From the NCBI RefSeq assembly GCF_015686695.1, contig NZ_JADPMR010000001.1, forward strand, positions 558,001 through 622,000: a stretch of 64,000 nt of DNA. Direction: 5' to 3'. This DNA is from Vibrio nitrifigilis. GTDB taxonomy: Bacteria; Pseudomonadota; Gammaproteobacteria; Enterobacterales; Vibrionaceae. This document shows, one piece after another, positions 1-7,542 of this stretch. Numbering within the stretch: the first letter of the stretch is position 1; the number at the start of each line of letters is the position of its first letter. Position numbers and translations under genes: made by a program. The notes beneath the pieces were generated by a model. It ran no database searches. It saw only the letters and a program-made list of their open reading frames with translations, and had not been told where the DNA came from.

Positions 1-5
1 AATAA

Positions 6-90
6 TGGTGCGGAAGGGGAGACTTGAACTCCCACACCTTGCGGCGCCAGAACCTAAATCTGGTGCGTCTACCAATTTCGCCACTTCCGC
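6..90 (-). tRNA. tRNA-Leu (UAG), copy 1
   Basis: The reverse strand folds as an 85-nt class II tRNA with encoded CCA (TGG at 6-8), a 7-bp acceptor GCGGAAG/CTTCCGC, a long variable arm and the anticodon loop TTTAGGT, giving anticodon UAG. This is the most promoter-distal Leu copy visible; the array probably continues left of the window. Confidence 0.95.
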
Positions 91-145
91 AACTTGTTCT
101 GTAGATAATTTGACTTGGATAGACAATCAAATCATCGTTGTAATA

Positions 146-220
146 TGGCAGGTCTACCTGGATTCGAACCAGGGAATGGCGGCATCAAAAGCCGCTGCCT
201 TACCACTTGGCGATAGACCT
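146..220 (-). tRNA. tRNA-Gln (UUG), copy 1
   Basis: The reverse strand gives a 75-nt tRNA with acceptor AGGTCTA/TAGACCT, discriminator G, encoded CCA and anticodon loop CTTTTGA, so UUG for glutamine. It lies in the 243-bp repeat, downstream of Leu copy 2. Confidence 0.95.
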
Positions 221-248
221 ACGGTGATAGCTAATGCTATCTAAATAA

Positions 249-333
249 TGGTGCGGAAGGGGAGACTTGAACTCCCACACCTTGCGGCGCCAGAACCTAA
301 ATCTGGTGCGTCTACCAATTTCGCCACTTCCGC
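249..333 (-). tRNA. tRNA-Leu (UAG), copy 2
   Basis: This is an exact repeat of the Leu-UAG gene, offset by 243 bp from copy 1. The tRNA body is unchanged, although its flank differs by two bases (gataacctg instead of gataatttg). Confidence 0.95.
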
Positions 334-388
334 AACTTGTTCTGTAGATAACCTGACTTGGATAGACAATCAAATCATCGTTGTAATA

Positions 389-463
389 TGGCAGGTCTAC
401 CTGGATTCGAACCAGGGAATGGCGGCATCAAAAGCCGCTGCCTTACCACTTGGCGATAGACCT
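389..463 (-). tRNA. tRNA-Gln (UUG), copy 2
   Basis: This 75-nt Gln-UUG tRNA is identical to copy 1 and offset by 243 bp. Encoded CCA, the TTCGAAT T-loop and anticodon UUG are all visible. Confidence 0.95.
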
Positions 464-491
464 ACGGTGATAGCTAATGCTATCTAAATAA

Positions 492-576
492 TGGTGCGGA
501 AGGGGAGACTTGAACTCCCACACCTTGCGGCGCCAGAACCTAAATCTGGTGCGTCTACCAATTTCGCCACTTCCGC
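492..576 (-). tRNA. tRNA-Leu (UAG), copy 3
   Basis: Third tandem Leu-UAG gene, 85 nt with encoded CCA, offset by another 243 bp and identical in the mature region to the others. Confidence 0.95.
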
Positions 577-631
577 AACTTGTTCTGTAGATAATTTGAC
601 TTGGATAGACAATCAAATCATCGTTGTAATA

Positions 632-706
632 TGGCAGGTCTACCTGGATTCGAACCAGGGGATGGCGGCATCAAAAGCCGCTGCCTTACCACTTGGCGAT
701 AGACCT
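632..706 (-). tRNA. tRNA-Gln (UUG), copy 3
   Basis: Third tandem Gln-UUG gene. One base in the T-stem/variable boundary (+ strand ccagggG instead of ccagggA) differs from copies 1 and 2 and matches copy 4. Confidence 0.95.
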
Positions 707-734
707 ACGGTGATAGCTAATGCTATCTAAATAG

Positions 735-819
735 TGGTGCGGAAGGGGAGACTTGAACTCCCACACCTTGCGGCGCCAGAACCTAAATCTGGTGCGTCTA
801 CCAATTTCGCCACTTCCGC
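735..819 (-). tRNA. tRNA-Leu (UAG), copy 4
   Basis: 85-nt Leu-UAG gene between Met copy 1 upstream and Gln copy 3 downstream in transcription order. Its upstream spacer (cattaaattg...) is the one shared with Leu copy 5, not the 243-bp repeat spacer. Confidence 0.95.
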
Positions 820-868
820 ACATTAAATTGTAATTTCCTAAAAACTCTAGCAAAAAGTGCTTAGGAAA

Positions 869-945
869 TGGTGGCTACGACGGGATTCGAACCTGTGACC
901 CCATCATTATGAGTGATGTGCTCTAACCAACTGAGCTACGTAGCC
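869..945 (-). tRNA. tRNA-Met (CAU, elongator), copy 1
   Basis: The reverse strand gives a 77-nt tRNA starting GGCTACGTAGCTCAG, with anticodon loop CTCATAA (CAU) and encoded CCA. The first acceptor pair is G-C and the body closely resembles E. coli metT, so it is the elongator, not the initiator, Met tRNA. Confidence 0.95.
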
Positions 946-1023
946 GTTTTTCGAGCGAGACAATATAATACAATCTCACTCTGAGTTCCAATACTTTTTT
1001 AAGTATTGATACTTACTGAAATA

Positions 1024-1098
1024 TGGCAGGTCTACCTGGATTCGAACCAGGGGATGGCGGCATCAAAAGCCGCTGCCTTACCACTTGGCGATAGACCT
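1024..1098 (-). tRNA. tRNA-Gln (UUG), copy 4
   Basis: 75-nt Gln-UUG tRNA with encoded CCA, preceded in transcription order by Leu copy 5 and followed by Met copy 1. This is the promoter-proximal Gln gene. Confidence 0.95.
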
Positions 1099-1126
1099 AA
1101 GGTGATAGCTAATGCTATCTAAATAG

Positions 1127-1211
1127 TGGTGCGGAAGGGGAGACTTGAACTCCCACACCTTGCGGCGCCAGAACCTAAATCTGGTGCGTCTACCAATTTC
1201 GCCACTTCCGC
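1127..1211 (-). tRNA. tRNA-Leu (UAG), copy 5
   Basis: 85-nt Leu-UAG gene, the second tRNA after the promoter. It and the following Met spacer repeat the arrangement around Leu copy 4, indicating a second, larger duplication. Confidence 0.95.
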
Positions 1212-1260
1212 ACATTAAATTGTAATTTCCTAAAAACTCTAGCAAAAAGTGCTTAGGAAA

Positions 1261-1337
1261 TGGTGGCTACGACGGGATTCGAACCTGTGACCCCATCATT
1301 ATGAGTGATGTGCTCTAACCAACTGAGCTACGTAGCC
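1261..1337 (-). tRNA. tRNA-Met (CAU, elongator), copy 2
   Basis: 77-nt elongator Met tRNA identical to copy 1, and the first gene after the promoter at 1385-1413. Met-Leu-Gln order also occurs in the E. coli metT-leuW-gln operon, so this is an expanded version of that operon. Confidence 0.95.
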
Positions 1338-1384
1338 ATTTTTGTCTCTTTCAAGAAGTTGCCTTCTTGTTGAGAACGGAGCGC

Positions 1385-1413
1385 ATTATGCGGATATGAC
1401 CGTGTACCGTCAA
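1385..1413 (-). promoter_or_regulatory. Sigma-70 promoter of the tRNA array
   Basis: On the minus strand TTGACG (1408-1413) and CATAAT (1385-1390) are separated by exactly 17 bp, followed by a GC-rich discriminator GCGCTCCG. That arrangement is typical of stable-RNA promoters under stringent (ppGpp/DksA) control. It lies about 50 bp upstream of the first Met tRNA. Confidence 0.8.
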
Positions 1414-1557
1414 CAGTTTTTTTGAATAAATTCCCGAAAAGTGACTGTTCGGTTTTTTTTTAGACGAAGAGGCGCGTTTATGATCAAAAACTGCTAGCAA
1501 AACAACATTTTTATTCATATTGAGCCGAGTCAATTTTGCAGCTTTCTTTTGCCAAAA

Positions 1558-1589
1558 GAAAAAGCCAACCGCAGGCGGTTGGCTTTTTG
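1558..1589 (-). terminator. Rho-independent terminator after ychF
   Basis: An inverted repeat, AAGCCAACC/GGTTGGCTT, has T-runs on both sides. It is 22 bp past the ychF stop on the minus strand and is probably bidirectional. Confidence 0.85.
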
Positions 1590-1610
1590 AACAGTAAACA
1601 GAATTAATGC

Positions 1611-2702
1611 TTAGACATTGAAGCGGAAGTGAACTACATCACCGTCTTTAACGATGTAGTCTTTACCTTCAAGACGCCATTTACCTGCTTCTTTTGCGCC
1701 GTTTTCACCGCGGTATTGAATAAAGTCGTCATAACCGACAACTTCAGCACGGATAAAACCACGTTCGAAGTCAGTGTGAATCTTACCTGCTGCTTGAGGT
1801 GCTGTTGCTCCTACAGGAATTGTCCATGCGCGAACTTCTTTAACACCAGCAGTGAAGTAGGTTTGAAGATCTAACAATTCGTAGCCAGAACGAATAACGC
1901 GATTTAAACCTGGCTCCTCAATGCCAAGATCGGCTAGGAATTCGTCACGTTCTTCATCTTCGAGCTCTGCCATTTCAGATTCAATTGCAGCACAAACAGG
2001 CACTACAACTGCATTTTCTTTCTCAGCATGTTCACGAACAGCGTCAAGATAGGGGTTTTCTTCAAAGCCATCTTCGTTAACGTTTGCAATGTACATGGTT
2101 GGCTTAAGGGTTAAGAAGTTTAGATAACCTACAGCGGTTAACTCTTCTTTACTTAATTCAACCGAGCGAGCAGAACCGCCTTCAGTGAATACTGGAAGCA
2201 GTTTTTCTAGGACTGAAATTTCAAACTTCGCCTCTTTATCACCGCCTTTCGCACGTTTTGCTTGGCGTTGCATTGCTCGCTCACAACTGTCTAAGTCAGC
2301 AAGTGCTAGCTCTAAGTTGATGACTTCAATATCTTCAAGTGGCGATACTTTACCGGCTACGTGAACGATGTTTTCGTTTTCAAAACAACGAACAACATGA
2401 CCGATAGCGTCAGTTTCGCGGATGTTCGCTAGGAATTTGTTACCTAAACCTTCACCTTTAGAAGCGCCGGCAACGAGTCCTGCGATATCCACAAATTCCA
2501 TGGTTGTCGGTAAAATACGCTCTGGGTTAACGATTTCTGCGAGTGCATCTAAACGCAAATCCGGAACAGGAACGACACCTGTATTTGGTTCGATGGTACA
2601 AAACGGGAAGTTAGCCGCTTCAATACCTGCTTTAGTAAGCGCATTAAAAAGAGTCGATTTACCAACATTTGGTAAACCCACAATGCCACATTTAAAACCC
2701 AT
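1611..2702 (-). CDS. ychF: Ribosome-binding ATPase YchF (OLA1 family)
   Basis: This 363-residue protein belongs to the Obg-related YchF/OLA1 family, whose members prefer ATP and bind ribosomes; in E. coli it influences leaderless-mRNA translation and oxidative-stress responses. The P-loop GLPNVGKST is at about residues 9-17, switch motifs follow (DIAGLVAGA near 72-80), and the C-terminal TGS-like part ends IVKDGDVVHFRFNV, the normal family end. The ATG is preceded by AAGG at 8 bases. It follows pth with a 10-bp gap, the usual pth-ychF operon. Family assignment is secure; the exact cellular job is less so. Confidence 0.96.
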   Translation of the reverse strand: MGFKCGIVGLPNVGKSTLFNALTKAGIEAANFPFCTIEPNTGVVPVPDLRLDALAEIVNPERILPTTMEFVDIAGLVAGASKGEGLGNKFLANIRETDAIGHVVRCFENENIVHVAGKVSPLEDIEVINLELALADLDSCERAMQRQAKRAKGGDKEAKFEISVLEKLLPVFTEGGSARSVELSKEELTAVGYLNFLTLKPTMYIANVNEDGFEENPYLDAVREHAEKENAVVVPVCAAIESEMAELEDEERDEFLADLGIEEPGLNRVIRSGYELLDLQTYFTAGVKEVRAWTIPVGATAPQAAGKIHTDFERGFIRAEVVGYDDFIQYRGENGAKEAGKWRLEGKDYIVKDGDVVHFRFNV

Positions 2703-2712
2703 GACTATAACC

Positions 2713-3303
2713 TTATTCAGCTTTGAACGTGTGTAAGCGGTTTTGTGCTTTCGTTAGACCATCTTTAAGCAAAATGTCGAGACAACGAACGGATTCATCG
2801 ACCACGGCGTCTAAACACTCCTGCTCTTTAGCGGGAGCTTTGCCTAACACATAGCCTGCTACTTTATCTTTGTGTCCGGGATGACCAATGCCAATCCGCA
2901 GACGGTAAAATTCTTTGTTGTTACCTAATTTAGAGATGGTGTCTTTTAGACCATTATGGCCACCATGACCTCCTCCCTTTTTGAACTTAGCCACACCTGG
3001 AGGAAGATCAAGTTCATCATGTGCGATCATGATTTCTTCCGGTGCAATCTGGTAAAACTTCGCCATAGCAGAGACCGCTTTACCAGATAAGTTCATAAAT
3101 GTTGTGGGGATCAGTAAACGAAGATCTGAGCCATTAACCGTAATACGCGCTGTAAGACCATAGAACTTAGGTTCATTTTTTAATGGCGTATTGGTGATAC
3201 GTGCCAATTCTTCAATTACCCACGCACCAGCATTGTGGCGTGTTCTGGTGTATTCAGGCCCCGGATTACCTAATCCGACTAATAATTTTATTGGTTGACT
3301 CAA
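2713..3303 (-). CDS. pth: Peptidyl-tRNA hydrolase
   Basis: This 196-residue cytoplasmic enzyme cleaves the ester between peptide and tRNA on drop-off peptidyl-tRNAs and so recycles tRNA. The family signature is clear: VGLGNPGPEYTRTRHNAG near the N-terminus with the catalytic His at 23 and Asn at 13, then MNLSGKAV and HDELDLPPG with the conserved Asp. The length is normal. It sits directly upstream of ychF (10 bp) and 137 bp downstream of prs, from which it is separated by a terminator, so pth-ychF probably has its own promoter between 3304 and 3390. Confidence 0.97.
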   Translation of the reverse strand: MSQPIKLLVGLGNPGPEYTRTRHNAGAWVIEELARITNTPLKNEPKFYGLTARITVNGSDLRLLIPTTFMNLSGKAVSAMAKFYQIAPEEIMIAHDELDLPPGVAKFKKGGGHGGHNGLKDTISKLGNNKEFYRLRIGIGHPGHKDKVAGYVLGKAPAKEQECLDAVVDESVRCLDILLKDGLTKAQNRLHTFKAE

Positions 3304-3391
3304 GGTTATTATCCCTTCGTAAACAGAAAAGCGCCGTATGATAGCACAGATTTACTGATTGGCGCGAGATAGGGCGAATAGCGGGTAAATA

Positions 3392-3427
3392 AAAAGCGCC
3401 TTACCAAACCGATAAGGCGCTTTATTA
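3392..3427 (-). terminator. Terminator after prs
   Basis: Reading the minus strand, AAAGCGCCTTAT and TAAGGCGCTTT pair around an eight-base loop and are followed by a T-rich run. The hairpin starts about 15 bp past the prs stop. Confidence 0.88.
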
Positions 3428-3440
3428 TTCAACTGGACGT

Positions 3441-4388
3441 TTATTGATTAAACATCGCTGAAATAGATTCTTCGTTACTGATGCGACGAATAGCTTCTGC
3501 AAGCATAGTTGAAAGGGTCAATTGACATACTTTGCCAGTTGCCGCCATTTCTTTGCTCAATGTGATTGAATCGGTCACGATGACTTGATCCAACACTGAA
3601 CTTTTGATGTTTTTCGCTGCATTACCGGAGAAAACAGCGTGAGTTGCGTAAGCAAATACACGTTTTGCGCCGCGGTTTTTCAATGCTTCAGCTGCTTTAC
3701 AAAGAGTACCACCTGTATCGATCATGTCATCAACGATGATGCAGTCACGACCTTCAACGTCACCGATAAGGTTCATTACTTCAGAAACGTTTGCACGAGG
3801 GCGACGTTTATCAACGATAGCAATGTCGATATCACCCATAGCTTTCGCAGTTGCACGAGCGCGAACAACACCGCCAAGGTCAGGAGAAACAACGACTGGA
3901 TCTTCTAAATCACGTTCGATCATGTCTTCTAGAAGTACTGGTGTGCCGAAAATGTTATCAACAGGAACGTCGAAGAAACCTTGGATTTGTTCAGCATGAA
4001 GGTCGATGGTAAGAACGCGGTCAACACCCACGTTAGATAGGAAATCAGCAACAACTTTAGCTGTGATTGGCACACGAGCAGAACGTACGCGGCGATCTTG
4101 GCGAGCATAACCAAAATAAGGGATTACAGCAGTAATACGGCCTGCTGAAGCGCGGCGCATTGCATCAATCATCACCACCAGTTCCATTAGGTTGTCGTTG
4201 GTTGGTGCACAAGTTGATTGAATAATAAATACATCACTACCACGAACGTTCTCGTTGATTTGTACTGCAACTTCACCGTCAGAGAAACGGGAAACTGTAG
4301 CATCACCAAGAGAAATGTAGAGACGATCAGCAATACGTTGGGCTAGTTCAGGTGTGGCGTTACCAGCAAATAGCTTCATATCAGGCAC
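3441..4388 (-). CDS. prs: Ribose-phosphate pyrophosphokinase (PRPP synthase)
   Basis: This protein makes PRPP from ribose-5-phosphate and ATP, feeding purine, pyrimidine, histidine, tryptophan and NAD synthesis. At 315 residues it equals the E. coli enzyme in length and is close to it throughout. The N-terminal MPDMKLFAGNATPELA, the ATP/flexible-loop segment YARQDRRVRSARVPITAK and the PRPP-binding loop DDMIDTGGTL are intact, and the end EESISAMFNQ is canonical. ispE lies 29 bp upstream on the same strand, so lolB-ispE-prs probably form one transcript ended by the hairpin at 3392-3427. Confidence 0.97.
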   Translation of the reverse strand: MPDMKLFAGNATPELAQRIADRLYISLGDATVSRFSDGEVAVQINENVRGSDVFIIQSTCAPTNDNLMELVVMIDAMRRASAGRITAVIPYFGYARQDRRVRSARVPITAKVVADFLSNVGVDRVLTIDLHAEQIQGFFDVPVDNIFGTPVLLEDMIERDLEDPVVVSPDLGGVVRARATAKAMGDIDIAIVDKRRPRANVSEVMNLIGDVEGRDCIIVDDMIDTGGTLCKAAEALKNRGAKRVFAYATHAVFSGNAAKNIKSSVLDQVIVTDSITLSKEMAATGKVCQLTLSTMLAEAIRRISNEESISAMFNQ

Positions 4389-4417
4389 GGTGGAAACCTC
4401 AGGGTTGCGTCCAGTTT

Positions 4418-5290
4418 TTAAATAGAAAGGGTCTGTGCTGCACTATAGGCAGCAAGTGTCTCTTTTAGCGGGGATATATTGCGCCCTTGGGCGACAAACG
4501 CTGAGACATTATCAACAAGTTTGGCAAGGACAGCGGTTGCTTCTTGCTCACTGGAAAACTCAGCAAAAATGCAAGATCCCGTCCCGGTCAATCTTGACGG
4601 CGCGTATTGTAGCAGCCAAGAAAGTTTCTTATCAACCTCTGGGTACAGTAATCGGACAATTTTTTCGCAATCGTTTTCGTATGGTGACTCTAGAAGGGTT
4701 GATAATCCTCGCTTAGGCGTATTTCTTGTGAGATCCGGATGAGTGAAAATATCTTTGGTCGAAATGGCAACATTAGGGCGAATCACCAAGTACCATTTTT
4801 CTTCTGGTTCAACTTGGGATAATTTTTCACCGACCCCTTCGGCAAAGGCAGCGAATCCTTTCACAAAAACGGGAACATCAGCGCCAAGTGCCAGTCCAAT
4901 TTCTGCCAGTTGATCGTCGCTTAAATTGGTTTGCCAGATAAGATTTAATGCAACCAATGCTGTTGCCGCATTGGATGAGCCTCCGCCAATGCCGCCACCC
5001 ATGGGCAATACTTTGTTCAGTTGTATGTCTGCGCCCAATGCTGTGTTTGTCTGTGTTTGCAGGGCGGTGGCTGCCTGCCAAATGAGGTTTGATTCTAAAG
5101 GTAACCCTGCAATCTCAGGAGTAATCGTTATCTCTCCAGATTGATTGGGAGTAATGGCAAGCTCATCGCCATAATCTAAAAACTGAAATAACGTTTGCAG
5201 TTCATGATACCCATTGTCTCTTTGCCCATTGATGTATAAAAACAGATTTAGTTTGGCGGGCGAAGGCCAGTGAGTTGTGGTGCTTATCAT
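4418..5290 (-). CDS. ispE: 4-diphosphocytidyl-2-C-methyl-D-erythritol kinase
   Basis: IspE is the GHMP-family kinase of the MEP pathway, phosphorylating CDP-methylerythritol on the way to isoprenoids. HWPSPAKLNLFLYI and the glycine-rich ATP loop PMGGGIGGGSSNAA are both present. I chose the ATG at 5290 (290 residues) because it overlaps the lolB stop as ATGA, a typical coupled start. An in-frame ATG at 5305 would add five residues (MDSAT) and a 19-bp overlap, but it has no ribosome-binding site. It lies between lolB and prs in the usual gammaproteobacterial order. Confidence 0.94.
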   Translation of the reverse strand: MISTTTHWPSPAKLNLFLYINGQRDNGYHELQTLFQFLDYGDELAITPNQSGEITITPEIAGLPLESNLIWQAATALQTQTNTALGADIQLNKVLPMGGGIGGGSSNAATALVALNLIWQTNLSDDQLAEIGLALGADVPVFVKGFAAFAEGVGEKLSQVEPEEKWYLVIRPNVAISTKDIFTHPDLTRNTPKRGLSTLLESPYENDCEKIVRLLYPEVDKKLSWLLQYAPSRLTGTGSCIFAEFSSEQEATAVLAKLVDNVSAFVAQGRNISPLKETLAAYSAAQTLSI

Positions 5291-5904
5291 TGTGGCAGAG
5301 TCCATTTGGTAATAACGATGTGTAATTTAGTTTGGTTTTGCACCAATTTTAGCTTAGTTGGAAGAGGTAGCGTCTCTTTCCCCTTTGGATATTCGCCGTA
5401 ATCAGTGTAAGTAACTAACCAACGTTGTCCCCCGATGGTTTTGACTAATGATGCCAGAGTATTGTTGGTGTTGAGAATATAATCATCCGCGTTACTTGGT
5501 AGGCCTACAATCCAATCTTGGAGTGATTTTAATGGCAGAACTAACCCAGTTAAACGAGTAATGAGTACCTCAGGATTTGGGTCTGTAAATACTTGGTCAT
5601 CATACGTTTCTACTTTTGCACCGTGACTGTCTACCGTAAGGTGCAGCACAGTTTGGCCAAGAAAGTTGGTTAAACGCAAGTCTGTTTTATCGGGTGATTT
5701 TATCCATTGAAAATTCATGGATTGGCGCTTCTGCGGTGAAATATAGCCTAATTTACCGGACAGACGGTATTGATCGAGTTGTTCTAATTTAGTTTGATGT
5801 GCCTGCCAGTTTACCTGCGTTACTGGCGTTTGTACTGTGGTACAGCCGGCAAGTGTCATGAGTAGAGCGAATATTAAATAAAGTCTTTTACTAGCCAAAG
5901 TCAT
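5287..5904 (-). CDS. lolB: Outer-membrane lipoprotein receptor LolB
   Basis: LolB accepts lipoproteins from the periplasmic carrier LolA and inserts them into the outer membrane. The 205-residue precursor has a charged start, a hydrophobic stretch and a lipobox LAGC with the lipidated Cys at 21. The mature part carries the family pattern YRLSGKLGY and FQW near residues 46-67. Length fits the family. It is the first gene of the minus-strand lolB-ispE-prs group and diverges from hemA, a conserved arrangement. An AAGGATGAG box lies rather far (about 13 bases) before the ATG. Confidence 0.93.
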   Translation of the reverse strand: MTLASKRLYLIFALLMTLAGCTTVQTPVTQVNWQAHQTKLEQLDQYRLSGKLGYISPQKRQSMNFQWIKSPDKTDLRLTNFLGQTVLHLTVDSHGAKVETYDDQVFTDPNPEVLITRLTGLVLPLKSLQDWIVGLPSNADDYILNTNNTLASLVKTIGGQRWLVTYTDYGEYPKGKETLPLPTKLKLVQNQTKLHIVITKWTLPQ

Positions 5905-6252
5905 TATGGAAATCTCATCCTTTATAGAGGAAGTTTTTCTATTTTATAACCGTATATAAGTATATATAGATAGGTTAATAGGGTCTAAAATATGAGTGCT
6001 CGCTAATATTTAGTTGCCATCACAAGCCTGGGGCGCAACATATGCAGCGTGTCGAATCCTAAAAAACTCATGGCAGATAAGCAACCGTAGAATTATAAAT
6101 GTGGAACACGACTCCAGCCTATTTTGGGTATAAACTATAACATTGATGTCAGAAAGCGGTGAAAAACAAATTGGAAACAGGCTTTCAATCACGTTAGGCA
6201 TCAAGTAAAATTCTGCTCCTGATCAATTTTCTTACCAGAGAATCCTCTATCG
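5905..6252. other. lolB-hemA divergent intergenic region
   Basis: This 348-bp gap must hold promoters for both divergent operons. An AT-rich run at about 5945-5975 (repeated TATA steps) is a plausible lolB -10 region. On the hemA side TTTCAA and TAAAAT are 17 bp apart near 6184-6212, but the -35 match is weak. I see no terminator, RNA gene or credible small ORF. Confidence 0.5.
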
Positions 6253-7521
6253 ATGTCTTTACTTGCTATTGGTATTAACCACAATACAGCGTCGGTTGAA
6301 TTGCGAGAAAAAGTTGCCTTCGGTCCAGAGAAACTGAAAGATGCACTTAAGCAACTATCGACCAACTCATCAGTGAATGGTGGGGTCATTTTATCGACCT
6401 GTAACCGCACTGAAGTTTATTGTGACGTTAAAAACACCAGTAAAAACAAAATCATTGAATGGCTATCTCAGTTCCATGATGTGAAATTGGAAGACATTAA
6501 ACCCAGCTTATATTTGCATGAAGAGCAAGCGGCTATTCGCCATTTGATGCGTGTTTCATGTGGTTTAGATTCGCTAGTTCTAGGCGAGCCACAAATTTTG
6601 GGTCAGGTAAAGCAGGCGTATGCGGACTCCCGTGAGCAGCGCGCCGTTGATCCTGCATTAGAAAAATTATTTCAAAAAGCGTTTTCGGTGGCTAAGCGCG
6701 TACGGACTGAAACGGAAATCGGCGGTCACGCGGTATCTGTCGCTTATGCAGCTTGCACTCTAGCTAAACATATTTTTGAATCGCTTGAAGATGCGACTGT
6801 GTTACTTGTTGGTGCTGGTGAAACGATTGAATTGGTAGCAAAACATCTAGCAAGCCATAATTGCAAACGTATCATCGTTGCTAATCGTACTAAAGAACGG
6901 GCGCTGGGATTGGCTGAAGAATTCGGTGGTGAAGTGATTACATTGAATGAAATTCCTGACTATTTACCGGCGGCCGATATTGTGATCAGTTCAACGGCTA
7001 GCCCATTACCTATTATTGGTAAAGGTATGGTTGAGACCGCGTTAAAAGCTCGTCGACATCAACCTATGTTGCTGGTTGATATTGCAGTACCACGCGATAT
7101 TGAATCTCAGGTTGGTGAATTGAGTGATGTGTATCTCTATTCCGTCGATGATTTACAATCGATTGTTGATAGCAACATGGAGCAGCGAAAAGTAGAAGCC
7201 ATTCAAGCTGAAGCGATTGTTAGCGAAGAAAGCGCCTCATTTATGACTTGGCTGCGTTCTCTACAAGCCGTTGATAGTATTCGCGAATATCGTCAAAATG
7301 CTAACGATATCCGCGAAGAACTATTGACCAAAAGTCTACAAGCTTTAGAAACCGGTGCTGATCCGGAAAAACTGTTAATCGAACTCAGTAATAAATTGAC
7401 CAATAAGTTGATTCATGCACCAACCAGAGCTTTGCAGAGTGCGGCTGAGCAAGGCGAGCCAGCGAAATTAGCAGTGATCAGAGAGAGTCTAGGTTTAGAC
7501 GATCCAAAAATTATAAGTTAA
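6253..7521 (+). CDS. hemA: Glutamyl-tRNA reductase
   Basis: HemA reduces glutamyl-tRNA to glutamate-1-semialdehyde with NADPH, the committed step of C5-pathway haem synthesis. The 422-residue protein begins MSLLAIGINHNTA and has the catalytic Cys at 50 in STCNRTEVYC. GLDSLVLGEPQILGQVK follows, then the Rossmann loop VLLVGAGETIE and a C-terminal dimerisation helix bundle. Length is close to the E. coli 418 residues. prfA follows after 21 bp, the standard hemA-prfA-prmC operon. The ribosome-binding site (AGAG) is weak. In enterics the N-terminus governs turnover by Lon/ClpAP; whether that holds here is unknown. Confidence 0.97.
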   Translation: MSLLAIGINHNTASVELREKVAFGPEKLKDALKQLSTNSSVNGGVILSTCNRTEVYCDVKNTSKNKIIEWLSQFHDVKLEDIKPSLYLHEEQAAIRHLMRVSCGLDSLVLGEPQILGQVKQAYADSREQRAVDPALEKLFQKAFSVAKRVRTETEIGGHAVSVAYAACTLAKHIFESLEDATVLLVGAGETIELVAKHLASHNCKRIIVANRTKERALGLAEEFGGEVITLNEIPDYLPAADIVISSTASPLPIIGKGMVETALKARRHQPMLLVDIAVPRDIESQVGELSDVYLYSVDDLQSIVDSNMEQRKVEAIQAEAIVSEESASFMTWLRSLQAVDSIREYRQNANDIREELLTKSLQALETGADPEKLLIELSNKLTNKLIHAPTRALQSAAEQGEPAKLAVIRESLGLDDPKIIS

Positions 7522-7542
7522 CCCGAGTTTAAAGAAGAAACT

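Larger units (their letters stand above)
6..734. repeat. Three 243-bp tandem repeats carrying Leu and Gln tRNAs
   Basis: Units at 6-248, 249-491 and 492-734 each contain one Leu-UAG gene, one Gln-UUG gene and both spacers. They are near-identical, including the spacers; visible differences are a two-base change near 350 and a single base near 660. Spacer identity suggests recent unequal crossing-over or gene conversion, not just selection on the tRNAs. The array may extend beyond position 1. Confidence 0.9.

Noticed and set aside
5..730. Three identical 79-codon ORFs in tandem on the plus strand
   Set aside because: They run antisense through Leu and Gln tRNA genes, and their identity comes from the 243-bp tRNA repeat, not from protein selection.
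6..734. Evenly spaced direct repeats suggesting a CRISPR array
   Set aside because: The repeated sequences are complete tRNA genes with encoded CCA and the units are 243 bp, far too long; spacers are repeated, not unique.
1351..1533. 60-codon minus-strand ORF
   Set aside because: It covers the tRNA promoter and its leader, has no ribosome-binding site and resembles nothing.
6010..6204. 64-codon minus-strand ORF in the lolB-hemA gap
   Set aside because: Composition is not protein-like, there is no ribosome-binding site, and it occupies the divergent promoter region.
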